Part shown: piece after piece, positions 1-7,984 of the stretch
Layout of the letters: every line of letters begins with the position of its first letter
How positions within the stretch are numbered: position 1 is the stretch's first letter
Assembly (NCBI GenBank): GCA_023459215.1
Contig: JAEWVF010000025.1
Span: forward strand, 1 to 21,476
Direction: 5' to 3'
Length of the DNA: 21,476 bases
Source of the DNA: Chloroflexota bacterium
GTDB taxonomy: Bacteria > Chloroflexota > Anaerolineae > Anaerolineales > Villigracilaceae
The notes under the pieces: generated by a model
Seen by the model: only the letters and a program-made list of their open reading frames with translations
The model's database searches: none
What the model was told of the DNA's origin: nothing
Translations under genes and position numbers: made by a program

Positions 1-769
1 CCGCATTCCGGTTTAATTCCCACAAAATCCGCAACCCGTCGAGCGTCAGCCAGGGGGCAATATGATCAATAACGTCGGTTTCGCGGGCGACAACTTCTGC
101 CAGACCACCGGTAGCAACAACTTTCATGTTTGGGCCAAGCTCCTGCCGAAAGCGCTCGACCATCCCCTCCACCATGCTGACGTAGCCAAACAACAAACCT
201 GATTGCATGGCATGGATGGTATTTCGGCCAATCACGCTCGGCGGACGCTGCAAATCGATACGCGGCAGCTTGGCAGCGCGCGAGAAGAGCGCCTCGGCGG
301 CCAGGTTGATGCCAGCGGTGATGGCTCCGCCGAGGTAATCACCCTCTGCGGTGACCGCATTGAAGGTTGTCGCTGTGCCAAAATCGACCACGCAGGCCGG
401 GCCGCCGTAAAGTTTCATGACCGCGGCCGCATCGCAAACCCGATCCGCGCCAACCGCCCGGGGGTCTTCATAGCGAATGCGGATGCCGGTCTTGATTCCG
501 GCATCGACCACCAACGGCTCGGTTTTCAGGTATTCTTTGCAGGCCTGTATCACCCGTCCAGTCAGGTTGGGTACGACGGATGCCAATGCGATGCCGATCA
601 AGTCAGAGGGTTTATAGCCGGCATGGGTTAAGAGACCGAGCAGTTGCAAGCCATACTCATCCGGCATACGCTCGTGGTCAGTCGCCAGGCGCCAGTGCCA
701 GGTCAACGCATCGCCTTCGTATAAACCAATGGTCAAGTTGGTATTGCCGATGTCAATGGTGAGGAGCAT
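1..769 (-). CDS. coaX: Type III pantothenate kinase (3' end outside window)
   Basis: Phosphorylates pantothenate in the first step of coenzyme A synthesis. Read on the minus strand from ATG at 769-767 the protein starts MLLTIDIGNTNLTIGLYEGD, the ASKHA-fold phosphate-binding motif (DIGNT) typical of CoaX. Further in are the VGADRVCDAAAV motif, the VVDFGTATTFNAV motif (the DxGTA phosphate motif of this family) and GGAITAGINLAAEALF. 256 codons are visible with no stop; CoaX is usually about 255-260 residues, so only the last few residues are missing. It lies 49 bases downstream of the fused methyltransferase/reductase gene and is probably cotranscribed with it, although a hairpin lies between them. 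The Shine-Dalgarno is weak (GGGATGGA). The family call is firm; the operon link is inferred. Confidence 0.93.
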   Translation of the reverse strand, partial: MLLTIDIGNTNLTIGLYEGDALTWHWRLATDHERMPDEYGLQLLGLLTHAGYKPSDLIGIALASVVPNLTGRVIQACKEYLKTEPLVVDAGIKTGIRIRYEDPRAVGADRVCDAAAVMKLYGGPACVVDFGTATTFNAVTAEGDYLGGAITAGINLAAEALFSRAAKLPRIDLQRPPSVIGRNTIHAMQSGLLFGYVSMVEGMVERFRQELGPNMKVVATGGLAEVVARETDVIDHIAPWLTLDGLRILWELNRNA

Positions 770-787
770 AAATTCCATCCCACGTAA

Positions 788-808
788 GGGCGAGCCAGCG
801 GTTCGCCC
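788..808. repeat. Short intergenic hairpin before coaX
   Basis: GGGCGA (788-793) pairs with TCGCCC (803-808) across a 9-base loop, in the 49-base gap between the methyltransferase/reductase stop and the coaX start. No T-run follows in either direction, so it is more likely an RNA-processing or REP-like hairpin than an intrinsic terminator. Confidence 0.35.
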
Positions 809-818
809 CCACAAAACG

Positions 819-2672
819 TTATTTCGAAGCTTCAATAATCTCTGCCACCAGATCGTAACGGTGGAATTGGGGCATGATGTAAACACCCTGCGCCCAGTCT
901 TTCATCTGCTGGATGATTTCTATGGCGATTCTCACGCCTTCAGCCGATGCCACTTCGGCAGCGTTGATTCGGTTCATGGTAGCTTCGGGGATCACAATCC
1001 CCGGAACCTCGTTCTGCAGGAAGTTGGCATGGCGCACGCTGGCCAGGGGCAACACACCGACCAGTACCGGCTTGTCGAGCGGCGCGCCTGTTTCTTCAGC
1101 GTAGCGCTGCAAAAATCGACGCGCTTTTTCAGGATCATAAATCGGCTGGGTCAGGAAAAAGTCTGCCCCGGCTTTGAGCTTGCGCTTGAGATTCTTGATC
1201 TCGGTTTCAGGCTCGGGAGAGCATAGATTCAGCGCAGCGCCAACAAAGAAGCTCGTCGGCTGACCGATGGAAGTGCCAGCGTGGTCAACCCCGGCATTGA
1301 ATCCCTGCTTAATCAGTTTTGCCAGGCCGGAGGGAACCAGATCGTAGTTATCGGCGGCTTCGGGATAATCGCCAATCGAGGTTGGGTCGCCCATGACAAC
1401 GAAAACATTGCGCACGCCCAGGGCATGAGAAGCCAGCAAGTCTCCCTGAACCCGCAACAGGTTACGGCCTCGAGTGGGAAAATGCAGGGTGGTTTCAATC
1501 CCAACCTTGCGCTGGATGATGTCACAAACCGCCCAGGCCGACATGCGCATGCGCGCCATCGGACTGTCAGCCACATCAATCACATCCGCGCCGGCTTCCT
1601 TAAGCAGGGAAGCAGCGGCTACCAGTTTTTGGGTAGCCAGGCCGCGCGGCGGATCCATTTCAACAGCAAAAACAAACTTGCCCAAGGCCAGTTTTTGAGC
1701 CAGTTCGGAGGGGGCTTCCACAGGGTGGTTATCTGTAGATTCAACAGAAAGTATGCCAACCGGTTCAACAGTTACTGCGGAGGTAGAGTCAAGCGTCTTT
1801 CGCATGGCAGCAATATGCTCGGGGGTCGTTCCACAACATCCGCCAATCACATTTGCCCCGGCCTTCCAAAATTCAAGCGCATAATCGCGGAAATACTCGG
1901 GAGCAGCGGCATACATCACCCGTCCGCCAACATGTTCAGGCCATCCGGCATTGGGCTTGACCCAGAACCGCGCTTCAGGAGCCGCCTGCCGCATTTGGCG
2001 CAGGATGCGGATAAGCTGGGAAGGCCCGCCGGAGCAATTGACGCCAATCACATCCGCGCCGGCCTCGGCCAGGGAGGTTGCCACTTTGGCCGGATTGTCC
2101 CCAAGCAGGGTGCGGTCATCACGGGTGAAGGTCATCGTGGCGACAATGGGTAGGGGCGCAGCATGCTGCGCCCTTACATCTTTAGCAGCGGCAATGGCTT
2201 CGACGGTTTCGAAAACATCGGTCATGGTTTCGATGACGATTAAATCGACCCCGGCGAGGGCCTGGATCTGCTCGGCAAAGGCTTCGCGGGCCTCATGCAA
2301 TTGGACGCGTCCGTAAGGAGCAATTCGCACCCCAAGCGGGCCAACATCCCCTGCGACAAGCACATCTTTGAAGGAAGCATCCACAACCCGGCGCGCCAGA
2401 CTGACAGCAGCGCAGTTGATTTCGGCAGTTTTTTCATCCAGGCCGTGTTTGTGCAGTTTATAGCGGTTCGCGCCAAAGGTATTGGTCAGGATGATTTGCG
2501 CCCCTGCCTCAATATATTGGCGGTGCACATCCGCCACTTTGGCCGGATCGGTGAGATTGAGTTCATCAAAACAATGGTTATGCTCCACACCCTGGGCGTG
2601 GAGTAAAGTCCCCATTGCGCCATCGGCGATAAGAGGGGTAGGAGATTGAAGAAGGGTAAGAAATTTGTTCAT
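819..2672 (-). CDS. Bifunctional homocysteine S-methyltransferase / 5,10-methylenetetrahydrofolate reductase (YitJ-like)
   Basis: 617 residues in two parts. Residues 1-295 are a homocysteine S-methyltransferase domain with the zinc ligands C213 (GVNCSGG) and C279/C280 (GGCCGTTPEH). Residues 325-617 are an MTHFR barrel, with AVEMDPPRG near 337-344, the flavin/folate-site motif FVVMGDPTSIGDYP near 424-437 and FFLTQPIYDPE near 505-515. The protein would reduce methylene-THF to methyl-THF and transfer a methyl group to homocysteine from a donor that cannot be read from sequence. The order and length match Bacillus YitJ-type fusions. With metH just upstream, the reductase half probably feeds methyl-THF to MetH; no separate metF is seen. 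The start ATG at 2672 begins MNKFLTLL. Part of the intergenic space upstream is filled by two REP-like palindromes. Which methyl donor the N-terminal half uses is unknown. Confidence 0.93.
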   Translation of the reverse strand: MNKFLTLLQSPTPLIADGAMGTLLHAQGVEHNHCFDELNLTDPAKVADVHRQYIEAGAQIILTNTFGANRYKLHKHGLDEKTAEINCAAVSLARRVVDASFKDVLVAGDVGPLGVRIAPYGRVQLHEAREAFAEQIQALAGVDLIVIETMTDVFETVEAIAAAKDVRAQHAAPLPIVATMTFTRDDRTLLGDNPAKVATSLAEAGADVIGVNCSGGPSQLIRILRQMRQAAPEARFWVKPNAGWPEHVGGRVMYAAAPEYFRDYALEFWKAGANVIGGCCGTTPEHIAAMRKTLDSTSAVTVEPVGILSVESTDNHPVEAPSELAQKLALGKFVFAVEMDPPRGLATQKLVAAASLLKEAGADVIDVADSPMARMRMSAWAVCDIIQRKVGIETTLHFPTRGRNLLRVQGDLLASHALGVRNVFVVMGDPTSIGDYPEAADNYDLVPSGLAKLIKQGFNAGVDHAGTSIGQPTSFFVGAALNLCSPEPETEIKNLKRKLKAGADFFLTQPIYDPEKARRFLQRYAEETGAPLDKPVLVGVLPLASVRHANFLQNEVPGIVIPEATMNRINAAEVASAEGVRIAIEIIQQMKDWAQGVYIMPQFHRYDLVAEIIEASK

Positions 2673-2680
2673 AATTTTCC

Positions 2681-2702
2681 ATGGTACGGGATGGTATCCC
2701 GT
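2681..2702 (+). repeat. REP-like palindrome 1
   Basis: ATGGT followed by ACGGGAT-GGT-ATCCCGT, a 7-bp stem with a 3-base loop. It is one of four copies of the pattern RTGGN-RCGGGAT-GNT-ATCCCGY around the RayT gene. It lies 9 bases upstream of the methyltransferase/reductase start codon and forms an inverted pair with the copy at 2717-2738, as in a BIME. Confidence 0.8.
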
Positions 2703-2716
2703 TTTTATTCATAAGA

Positions 2717-2738
2717 GCGGGATACCATCCCGCACCAC
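2717..2738 (-). repeat. REP-like palindrome 2
   Basis: On the minus strand it reads GTGGT then GCGGGAT-GGT-ATCCCGC. It faces copy 1 across 14 bases and lies 6 bases beyond the 3' end of the RayT gene. The conserved tetranucleotide (GTGG) 5' of the stem plays the place that GTAG has in enterobacterial REPs. Confidence 0.8.
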
Positions 2739-2743
2739 GCGTT

Positions 2744-3361
2744 TTAATATGGGAATTTTGAGTAAGTTCCAGGCCAATCTGTCCATTCAGGTATCAAGCC
2801 TGCCTTGACCGGGTTATGCAGAATGTATTTGATGATTCTATCCAGTTCAGATTCGTCACGAATAAAATGATCGTAACTTTCATCCTGCCAGAAAGGCCCG
2901 GTATGCCCAAGAGAAAGATTAGCCTGCTTGGCCGAGTTCCGTTTAAGCGAGTGAAGAATTTCGGTCAGGCTATGATAACTTCTATCCGGCTTTTCAAGTG
3001 GGGTGAAAACAACGTGAACATGATTGGGCATGATGCAAAAGGCCAGCAAATCATAAATTTGCCCGTCACGGCGGCATAGCGAATCGACTATGATGGCGCG
3101 AATTTGGTTATATTCAAGGTTTTTCTCGCCGTGCAGGCACTGGTCAAGATAGTCATCAAACTTCCCAAACCAGCGTCGATGCCCGGTATCACGTAGCTCC
3201 AGCGGCAAATCCTTAATCTGTTCTGCTTCTCTGGCAAGTTGTTCCACGATTTCGAGCGATAATGAATCTTTCAGACGAAATGTGACAAAGTATGTTGCCC
3301 CTGGGATTTGAATGTGAGGCAAACGACGTTTGTAATAATCGCGGAACCGTAAGTTGCTCAT
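2744..3361 (-). CDS. REP-associated tyrosine transposase (RayT, Y1_Tnp family)
   Basis: A single-strand-specific HUH endonuclease of the IS200/IS605-like Y1 superfamily. The 205-residue protein, starting MSNLRFRDYYKRRLPHIQIP at ATG 3361, has the N-terminal strand GATYFVTFRL, the HUH motif MPNHVHVVFTP, WQDESYDHFIRDE, and the C-terminal helix IIKYILHNPVKAGL, whose Tyr is the expected nucleophile. These are hallmarks of RayTs, which act on REP hairpins. Reading is also open to a TTG at 3403, but those extra residues would be translated REP copy 3, so the internal ATG is preferred; it has no clear Shine-Dalgarno. Two inverted REP pairs flank it, one at each end. It separates metH from the methyltransferase/reductase gene. 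All catalytic motifs look intact. It appears domesticated or recently acquired rather than part of methionine metabolism. Confidence 0.9.
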   Translation of the reverse strand: MSNLRFRDYYKRRLPHIQIPGATYFVTFRLKDSLSLEIVEQLAREAEQIKDLPLELRDTGHRRWFGKFDDYLDQCLHGEKNLEYNQIRAIIVDSLCRRDGQIYDLLAFCIMPNHVHVVFTPLEKPDRSYHSLTEILHSLKRNSAKQANLSLGHTGPFWQDESYDHFIRDESELDRIIKYILHNPVKAGLIPEWTDWPGTYSKFPY

Positions 3362-3370
3362 AAGATTTTC

Positions 3371-3392
3371 GTGGCGCGGGATGTTATCCCGC
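3371..3392 (+). repeat. REP-like palindrome 3
   Basis: GTGGC then GCGGGAT-GTT-ATCCCGC, directly upstream of the RayT start codon (10 bases away), where a ribosome binding site would be. A hairpin here could limit RayT translation; this is inference. The loop differs from copies 1 and 2 by one base. Confidence 0.8.
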
Positions 3393-3437
3393 GTAGTTTG
3401 CAAGCAGACTGAGGAAGAAACAGCGCTCAGCCGATTT

Positions 3438-3458
3438 GCTACACTTCAGATGTGTAGC
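3438..3458. repeat. Hairpin between REP copies 3 and 4
   Basis: GCTACAC (3438-3444) and GTGTAGC (3452-3458) form a perfect 7-bp stem with a 7-base loop. Its sequence is unrelated to the REP copies. It lies midway between inverted REPs 3 and 4, as BIME linkers do. No protein-coding content is evident in 3362-3525. Confidence 0.4.
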
Positions 3459-3499
3459 ACCGGATTTTATGCCACTCTATTTAGGTGCGGGGTAAAAGG

Positions 3500-3521
3500 G
3501 CGGGATAGCATCCCGCCCCAC
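3500..3521 (-). repeat. REP-like palindrome 4
   Basis: On the minus strand GTGGG then GCGGGAT-GCT-ATCCCGC; the stem can be extended to 9 bp (3498-3518). It starts 4 bases past the metH stop codon, so besides being a RayT target it may protect the 3' end of metH mRNA or weaken transcription into RayT. The loop again has the form GNT. Confidence 0.8.
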
Positions 3522-3525
3522 GATA

Positions 3526-6500
3526 TTACCGCATCAACTGCTCTACTCGACTCTCGCCCACCGAATAATACTTCGCCTGCGGATGATGGACAATAATCGC
3601 CGCGGTGGATTGCTCAGGGATAAGCTGGTAGGCCGCCGAGAGAGTCATGCCAAGTTCCTTCTCGACTGGCAACAGATCGAAAACTTTACGGTGATCTTCC
3701 AACTCAGGAATGGCGGGATAGCCCCAGGAATAGCGCTTGCCCTGCCCGGCGGGCAACCCCAACTCACGGACAATGTGCTGGTGCAGGTAATCGGCGGTCG
3801 CTTCGGCGGTCTGGACAGCCAGGCCGTGCGTAAAGTAGGCCTCGGTATAATCGTGGGTGGCCTGGAGTTGGTCAAACTTCTCGGTGGCGGCCTGCCCAAC
3901 GGTGACAACCTGCAAGGCAACCACATCCATCTGGCCAGACTCGACCGAGGCGAAGTAATCGCTCAGGGCCAGGTGATCATCGTGCGGCTGGCGGGGAAAG
4001 GAGAAGCGTGTGAGGGGCTGCGGAACAGGATTCAGCGCGGCAGGATCGTAGATAATCAAATCATCGCCGTCGGCCTGACAGGGGAAGTAGCCATAAACGG
4101 CCTGGGGCTTGAGCCAGCCTTCTTTGAGCGCGGCTTTGGTCATTTTCTCAAGGCGGGCATCGAACTCCGCTTTGAGCTTGTCCCATTCTGCGCCGTGAGT
4201 GTTCTTTGCGCCCCACGACAGGCGATAAAGCTCATTGATGTTGAGATGCTTGAGCACCATTTCGAGCGGCATATCCTTGACCACGCGCGGACCAAGCCGC
4301 TCGGGCAGGCGGATGGGAGCCGGGACAACGCTCGAGCGGGTTCCGGCGGTTTGACGGTGGGCAGGCGTCTGGGAGGCACGTCCCAGTTCCATATCCGCAT
4401 CTTTGCGCGCCTTCTCGATCAGTTCAACCCGTTTCTGCGGGACAATCAACTGATCCATCGTTTCCAGGCCCTCGAAGGCATCCTTGCAGTAGAAAACGCC
4501 GGGATCGTAATATTTCAGGTCTTCGGTTTGCAAAATGCGGCGGCCAAAGCGGCGGTTGATGGCCGCGCCGCCGACCAGGACGGGGAATTTCAGCCCGCGC
4601 CGGTGCAATTCGTTGACAATCAGTGGCATCTGCTTGGAGGTGCTGACCAGCAGCGCCGAAAGGCCGATGGCAGTGGCATTAACTTCAACTGCCTTGCTGA
4701 TAATCGTATCGGCGGGAACCTGCTTGCCGAGATCGATTACATCATAGCCGTTATTGGCAAGGATGGTTTTGACCAGGTTTTTGCCGATGTCATGCACATC
4801 ACCATAGACCGTGGCCAGTACGACCAAGCCTTTGCTGACGCCTTCCTGTTTTTCGAGATAATTTTCGAGGTGGGCGACAGCCTTCTTCATCACTTCGGCA
4901 GATTGCAGCACGAAGGGCAGAATCAATTCACCTGCACCGAATTTGTCGCCGACTTCTTTCATGGCCGGCAGGAGAACCGTGTTCAACACGCGGACGGCGG
5001 TTTCGTGTTTGCTTGGCTCGCTGCCCTGGCCGACAATCTCATCAATATCGGCCTCGATATTTTCCTTGTGGCGCGCCAGGATGCGCCAGTGGATGCGCTC
5101 AGCAACGGTCATGCCCTCCGTGGGATCGGCGTGGGCAAAATCGGCCTGGCCAGTGTTGACCGTAAAATATTCGATATAACGCTGAAGGGCATCGGGGCGG
5201 CGGTTGAAAATCAGGTCTTCGGCCAGTTCGCGCTCGTCGGCAGAGATTTCTCCGTAGGGCTTGATGTGGGCGGGGTTGACAATTGCCATATCCAGCCCGG
5301 CGCGCACACAGTGATAGAGCATGACCGAGTTGAGGGTCGGGCGGGCGTTGGCAGCCAGCCCAAACGACAGGTTCGAGACACCCAGCGAGGTCAGGACACC
5401 CGGCAGGGCCTCCTTGATCAGGCGAATGCCTTCAATGGTCTCGATGGCCGAAGCAGAAAATTCGGGGTCGCCGGTCGCCAGGGTGAACGTCAGATCGTCA
5501 AAAACCAGCGCGGAAGGGGCCAGGCCATGCTCGTTAACGGCCACATCGTAAATCCGCCTGGCCACTTCCAGCTTGCGCTCACGAGTCTTGGCCATGCCCT
5601 GCTCATCGATGGTCAGGACAATCACGGCGGCGTTATGTTCCTTGGCCAGCGCAAAAATCTTATCGGCTTTTTCGCGCCCGGCTTCAAAATGGGTCGAATT
5701 GATTAAACAGCGCCCAGGCGCGGTCTTGAGCGCCACTTCGAGCACATCCAGCTCGGTCGTATCGATGACCAGCGGCAGGTCGATGCCTGCCGTGACCAGC
5801 TTGCGCACCACCTGTTTCATCAGGAACGGCTCATCGGGGCGTTCGGTCACAGCGACCGAAATATCCAGGCCGTGCGCGCCATTGCTGACCTGATCCTGGG
5901 CCACCGTCAGGATGGAATCCCAATCTTCGGCCAGCAGCAGGCGTTTGAAGGCGCGGCTGCCCTGGGCGTTGCAGCGCTCGCCAATCAGGAACGGCGCGGG
6001 GTCTTGCTGCATGGTCATGGCCTTGATGCCCGAAGCCAGTTTCGGGGTGGCGGGATTGGGGCGGGCCGGGTGCGAAAGGCCGGATACTTTTTCGACCAGC
6101 TTTTGGAGGTGCTCGGGCGTGGTGCCGCAACATCCGCCCACCACCGAAATCTGGTTCCGTTCAACGAACTCGTACAACGCCTCGGCAAACGGCTCCGGCT
6201 CAAGCGGGTAAACCGCCTGGCCATCGACATTGAGCGGCAGCCCGGCATTCGGGATGCACGAAACGGGCAGGCGTGTGTTTTCGCCGAGGATCCGAATCGG
6301 TTCGCGCATGTGTTCCGGTCCGGTCGAGCAGTTCAGGCCGATCACATCGATCGGCAAATCTTCGAGAATTGCAATCGCGGCCTCGGCGTCGGTGCCAAGC
6401 AGCATCCGTCCGCTGGTGTCGAGCGTAACCTGGGCCTGGATTGGCAGCCAGACGCCGGTTTCGGCAAAGGCTTTGGTCACGCCGTTAATGGCAGCTTTGA

Positions 6501-7038
6501 CTTCGAGAATATCTTGGGATGTTTCGATCAGGATCACATCCACGCCGCCCTGAATCAGCCCGAGCGCCTGCTCACGGAAAATGTCGGCCAACTCGTCGAA
6601 CTGCATGTTCGACAGTTCCGGGTCATCGGCGGAAGGCAGTTTGCCACTCGGCCCAATCGAACCGGCCACAAAACGGGGCTGGCCGGTTTTGGCAGCGAAC
6701 TCGTCCGCGATGCGCCGGGCCAGCGAAGCGGCGGCCACGTTAATCTCGTTGGTGCGCTCGCCCAGTCCGTACTCGCCCAGGGTCAGCCGGTTCGAGCGGA
6801 AAGTGTCCGTTTCGAGCACATCCACGCCGACTTCCATAAACGAGCGGTGGACTTTTTCAACGGCCTCGGGGAACGAGATGACGAGAAAATCGTTACAGCC
6901 GTTGTATTTTTCACCGCCGAAGTGCTCTGCGGTCAGGTTTTGCTTTTGCAGGCTGGTGCCCATCGCGCCGTCGAAAACAAGCACTTTCTTTTCGAGGGCG
7001 TCGAGGTAGCGGCGGTTGGTGTAGGTACGAGGGGTCAT
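3526..7038 (-). CDS. metH: Cobalamin-dependent methionine synthase
   Basis: Transfers the methyl of methyl-THF through cobalamin to homocysteine. All four modules are present in 1170 residues (about 1200-1230 is usual). The homocysteine domain is roughly 1-320 with zinc ligands C237 and C303/C304. The pterin domain is roughly 345-610 (LIGERCNAQGSRAF, LDIS, LVIDTTE, SNLSFGL). The cobalamin cap and Rossmann domain are roughly 640-880, with D747-x-H749-x-x-G752 as the Co-ligating motif. The reactivation domain (roughly 905-1170) binds S-adenosylmethionine, shown by RYSWGYPAIPELEDH (R1102 with GY) and the tail AKYYSV. The start ATG at 7038 has a strong TAAGGAG. A weak promoter candidate (TTGACC at the end of the upstream gene) was seen, but no SAM riboswitch lies upstream. 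It is next to RayT and REP copy 4 and is the upstream partner of the reductase fusion. Confidence 0.97.
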   Translation of the reverse strand: MTPRTYTNRRYLDALEKKVLVFDGAMGTSLQKQNLTAEHFGGEKYNGCNDFLVISFPEAVEKVHRSFMEVGVDVLETDTFRSNRLTLGEYGLGERTNEINVAAASLARRIADEFAAKTGQPRFVAGSIGPSGKLPSADDPELSNMQFDELADIFREQALGLIQGGVDVILIETSQDILEVKAAINGVTKAFAETGVWLPIQAQVTLDTSGRMLLGTDAEAAIAILEDLPIDVIGLNCSTGPEHMREPIRILGENTRLPVSCIPNAGLPLNVDGQAVYPLEPEPFAEALYEFVERNQISVVGGCCGTTPEHLQKLVEKVSGLSHPARPNPATPKLASGIKAMTMQQDPAPFLIGERCNAQGSRAFKRLLLAEDWDSILTVAQDQVSNGAHGLDISVAVTERPDEPFLMKQVVRKLVTAGIDLPLVIDTTELDVLEVALKTAPGRCLINSTHFEAGREKADKIFALAKEHNAAVIVLTIDEQGMAKTRERKLEVARRIYDVAVNEHGLAPSALVFDDLTFTLATGDPEFSASAIETIEGIRLIKEALPGVLTSLGVSNLSFGLAANARPTLNSVMLYHCVRAGLDMAIVNPAHIKPYGEISADERELAEDLIFNRRPDALQRYIEYFTVNTGQADFAHADPTEGMTVAERIHWRILARHKENIEADIDEIVGQGSEPSKHETAVRVLNTVLLPAMKEVGDKFGAGELILPFVLQSAEVMKKAVAHLENYLEKQEGVSKGLVVLATVYGDVHDIGKNLVKTILANNGYDVIDLGKQVPADTIISKAVEVNATAIGLSALLVSTSKQMPLIVNELHRRGLKFPVLVGGAAINRRFGRRILQTEDLKYYDPGVFYCKDAFEGLETMDQLIVPQKRVELIEKARKDADMELGRASQTPAHRQTAGTRSSVVPAPIRLPERLGPRVVKDMPLEMVLKHLNINELYRLSWGAKNTHGAEWDKLKAEFDARLEKMTKAALKEGWLKPQAVYGYFPCQADGDDLIIYDPAALNPVPQPLTRFSFPRQPHDDHLALSDYFASVESGQMDVVALQVVTVGQAATEKFDQLQATHDYTEAYFTHGLAVQTAEATADYLHQHIVRELGLPAGQGKRYSWGYPAIPELEDHRKVFDLLPVEKELGMTLSAAYQLIPEQSTAAIIVHHPQAKYYSVGESRVEQLMR

Positions 7039-7073
7039 GCTTTCTCCTTAAAATTATCTATAAGTACTTCAAG

Positions 7074-7595
7074 TTACTTTAGGTCAATAGAGTGGTCTCC
7101 AACCCAAACAATTTTCCAAACGTTATCCACTTTTACAAAATCAAATCGCCTTTCACCTGCTCCATATGGGCTAAGAAAGACAACGGTGACCGTTACTATA
7201 CTTGCATTGTAATAATAAATATTGACACTGGACGGAACAAAGCCTTCAACTTCAAGTGGTGGATAAAAGGCCCGCAATGCAATCTGTTCTGGGTAATTGA
7301 TCCAGGGCTGGTTTTGATTGATAGCATCTTGGTAAATACTTAAAGGAATATCAATGTTCTCCACTTGGATATACTGTTGTCGAGCAGGTATTGGTGGTTG
7401 ACGCGATATCTGGTAAGCGCTATCTGAAAACCATGCGTCTGCTTCTTGTTCAATATCAGTGAACTGCTTGATAGGTTGTAATTCACTTGCCTGAAACTGT
7501 GACGGCATTAAGGCAAGCTTGTTTGTAATCAAAAATGTAAAAATGATTGCAATACAAATCGCCAAGCCCCAAACAATTCTTTCTTTTGATGACAT
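7074..7595 (-). CDS. Hypothetical membrane-anchored protein
   Basis: Family not recognised. From ATG 7595, which follows GGAAG at good spacing, it encodes 173 residues: MSSKERIV, one hydrophobic segment (about residues 8-26), then a soluble, presumably extracytoplasmic part with many aromatic residues and a C-terminal beta-rich stretch ending FDFVKVDNVWKIVWVGDHSIDLK. That ending resembles the NTF2-like or lipoprotein-type folds in which the last strands read VDGKWKI, but this is only a resemblance. An in-frame codon five residues earlier (7610) is less likely as start. It lies 35 bases upstream of metH in the same direction and is divergent from the toxin-antitoxin operon. Its AT content is higher than that of metH. 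Role unknown. Confidence 0.65.
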   Translation of the reverse strand: MSSKERIVWGLAICIAIIFTFLITNKLALMPSQFQASELQPIKQFTDIEQEADAWFSDSAYQISRQPPIPARQQYIQVENIDIPLSIYQDAINQNQPWINYPEQIALRAFYPPLEVEGFVPSSVNIYYYNASIVTVTVVFLSPYGAGERRFDFVKVDNVWKIVWVGDHSIDLK

Positions 7596-7640
7596 AAAAC
7601 CATCTTCCATAAGTACTATTCCATGCGAAAGGGCGCTTGC

Positions 7641-7681
7641 TTGACATTTTTTTCGCTTTTATTGTACAGTAATTCTGTACA
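7641..7681 (+). promoter_or_regulatory. Toxin-antitoxin promoter and TGTACA operator
   Basis: TTGACA at 7641-7646 is a consensus -35 box; TACAGT at 7665-7670 (18-base spacer) is the likely -10. A palindrome, TGTACAG-TAATT-CTGTACA (7663-7681), overlaps the -10 and start region. TGTACA cores are the known YefM recognition element in yefM-yoeB operators, which fits autorepression by the antitoxin encoded 15 bases downstream. Confidence 0.75.
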
Positions 7682-7696
7682 CAAAAAGGAGTCCTT

Positions 7697-7984
7697 ATGA
7701 CCATCGAATTTACCTACACCAGCGCCCGTGAGCAATTTGCCAGCCTGCTCGACCGCGTCACCCAAGACCGCGAGGTAATTATCATCCAGCGGCGCGGCAA
7801 TGAAGATGTCGCCATGATTGCCGCCGATGAACTCGCCAGCCTGACCGAGAGCGCTTACCTGCTGCGCTCACCGGAAAATGCCGAACGGCTGCTTTCCGCG
7901 CTGGGGCGCGCCCTAAAAAACGAAGGGACACTATACGCTGCCGATGATTTACGCCGCGAAGTAGGCCTGGATGAAAAAGCGTGA
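7697..7984 (+). CDS. Antitoxin, YefM/Phd family
   Basis: 95 residues starting MTIEFTYTSAREQFASLLDRV, a typical Phd/YefM N-terminal DNA-binding fold, with the family core VIIIQRRGNEDVAMIAADELASLTESAYLLRSPENAERLL. The C-terminal tail, rich in charged residues, should wrap the toxin. It is preceded by AAAAAGGAG at normal spacing. Its stop overlaps the toxin start by 14 bases, so the two are translationally coupled. It neutralises the YoeB-like RNase and, with it, represses the promoter at 7641. The family call is strong; the name YefM is by analogy. Confidence 0.9.
   Translation: MTIEFTYTSAREQFASLLDRVTQDREVIIIQRRGNEDVAMIAADELASLTESAYLLRSPENAERLLSALGRALKNEGTLYAADDLRREVGLDEKA

Noticed and set aside
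1281..2153. Plus-strand 290-codon open frame opposite the methyltransferase/reductase fusion
   Set aside because: It is the complement of conserved domains and has no recognisable protein features.
3362..3403. N-terminal extension of RayT to the TTG at 3403
   Set aside because: It would translate REP copy 3; RayT homology starts at MSNLRF and the TTG lacks a ribosome site.
3583..7212. Long open frames on the plus strand opposite metH (707 and 446 codons)
   Set aside because: They are antisense to an intact MetH with all domains, lack family motifs, and reflect the biased codon use of the real gene.
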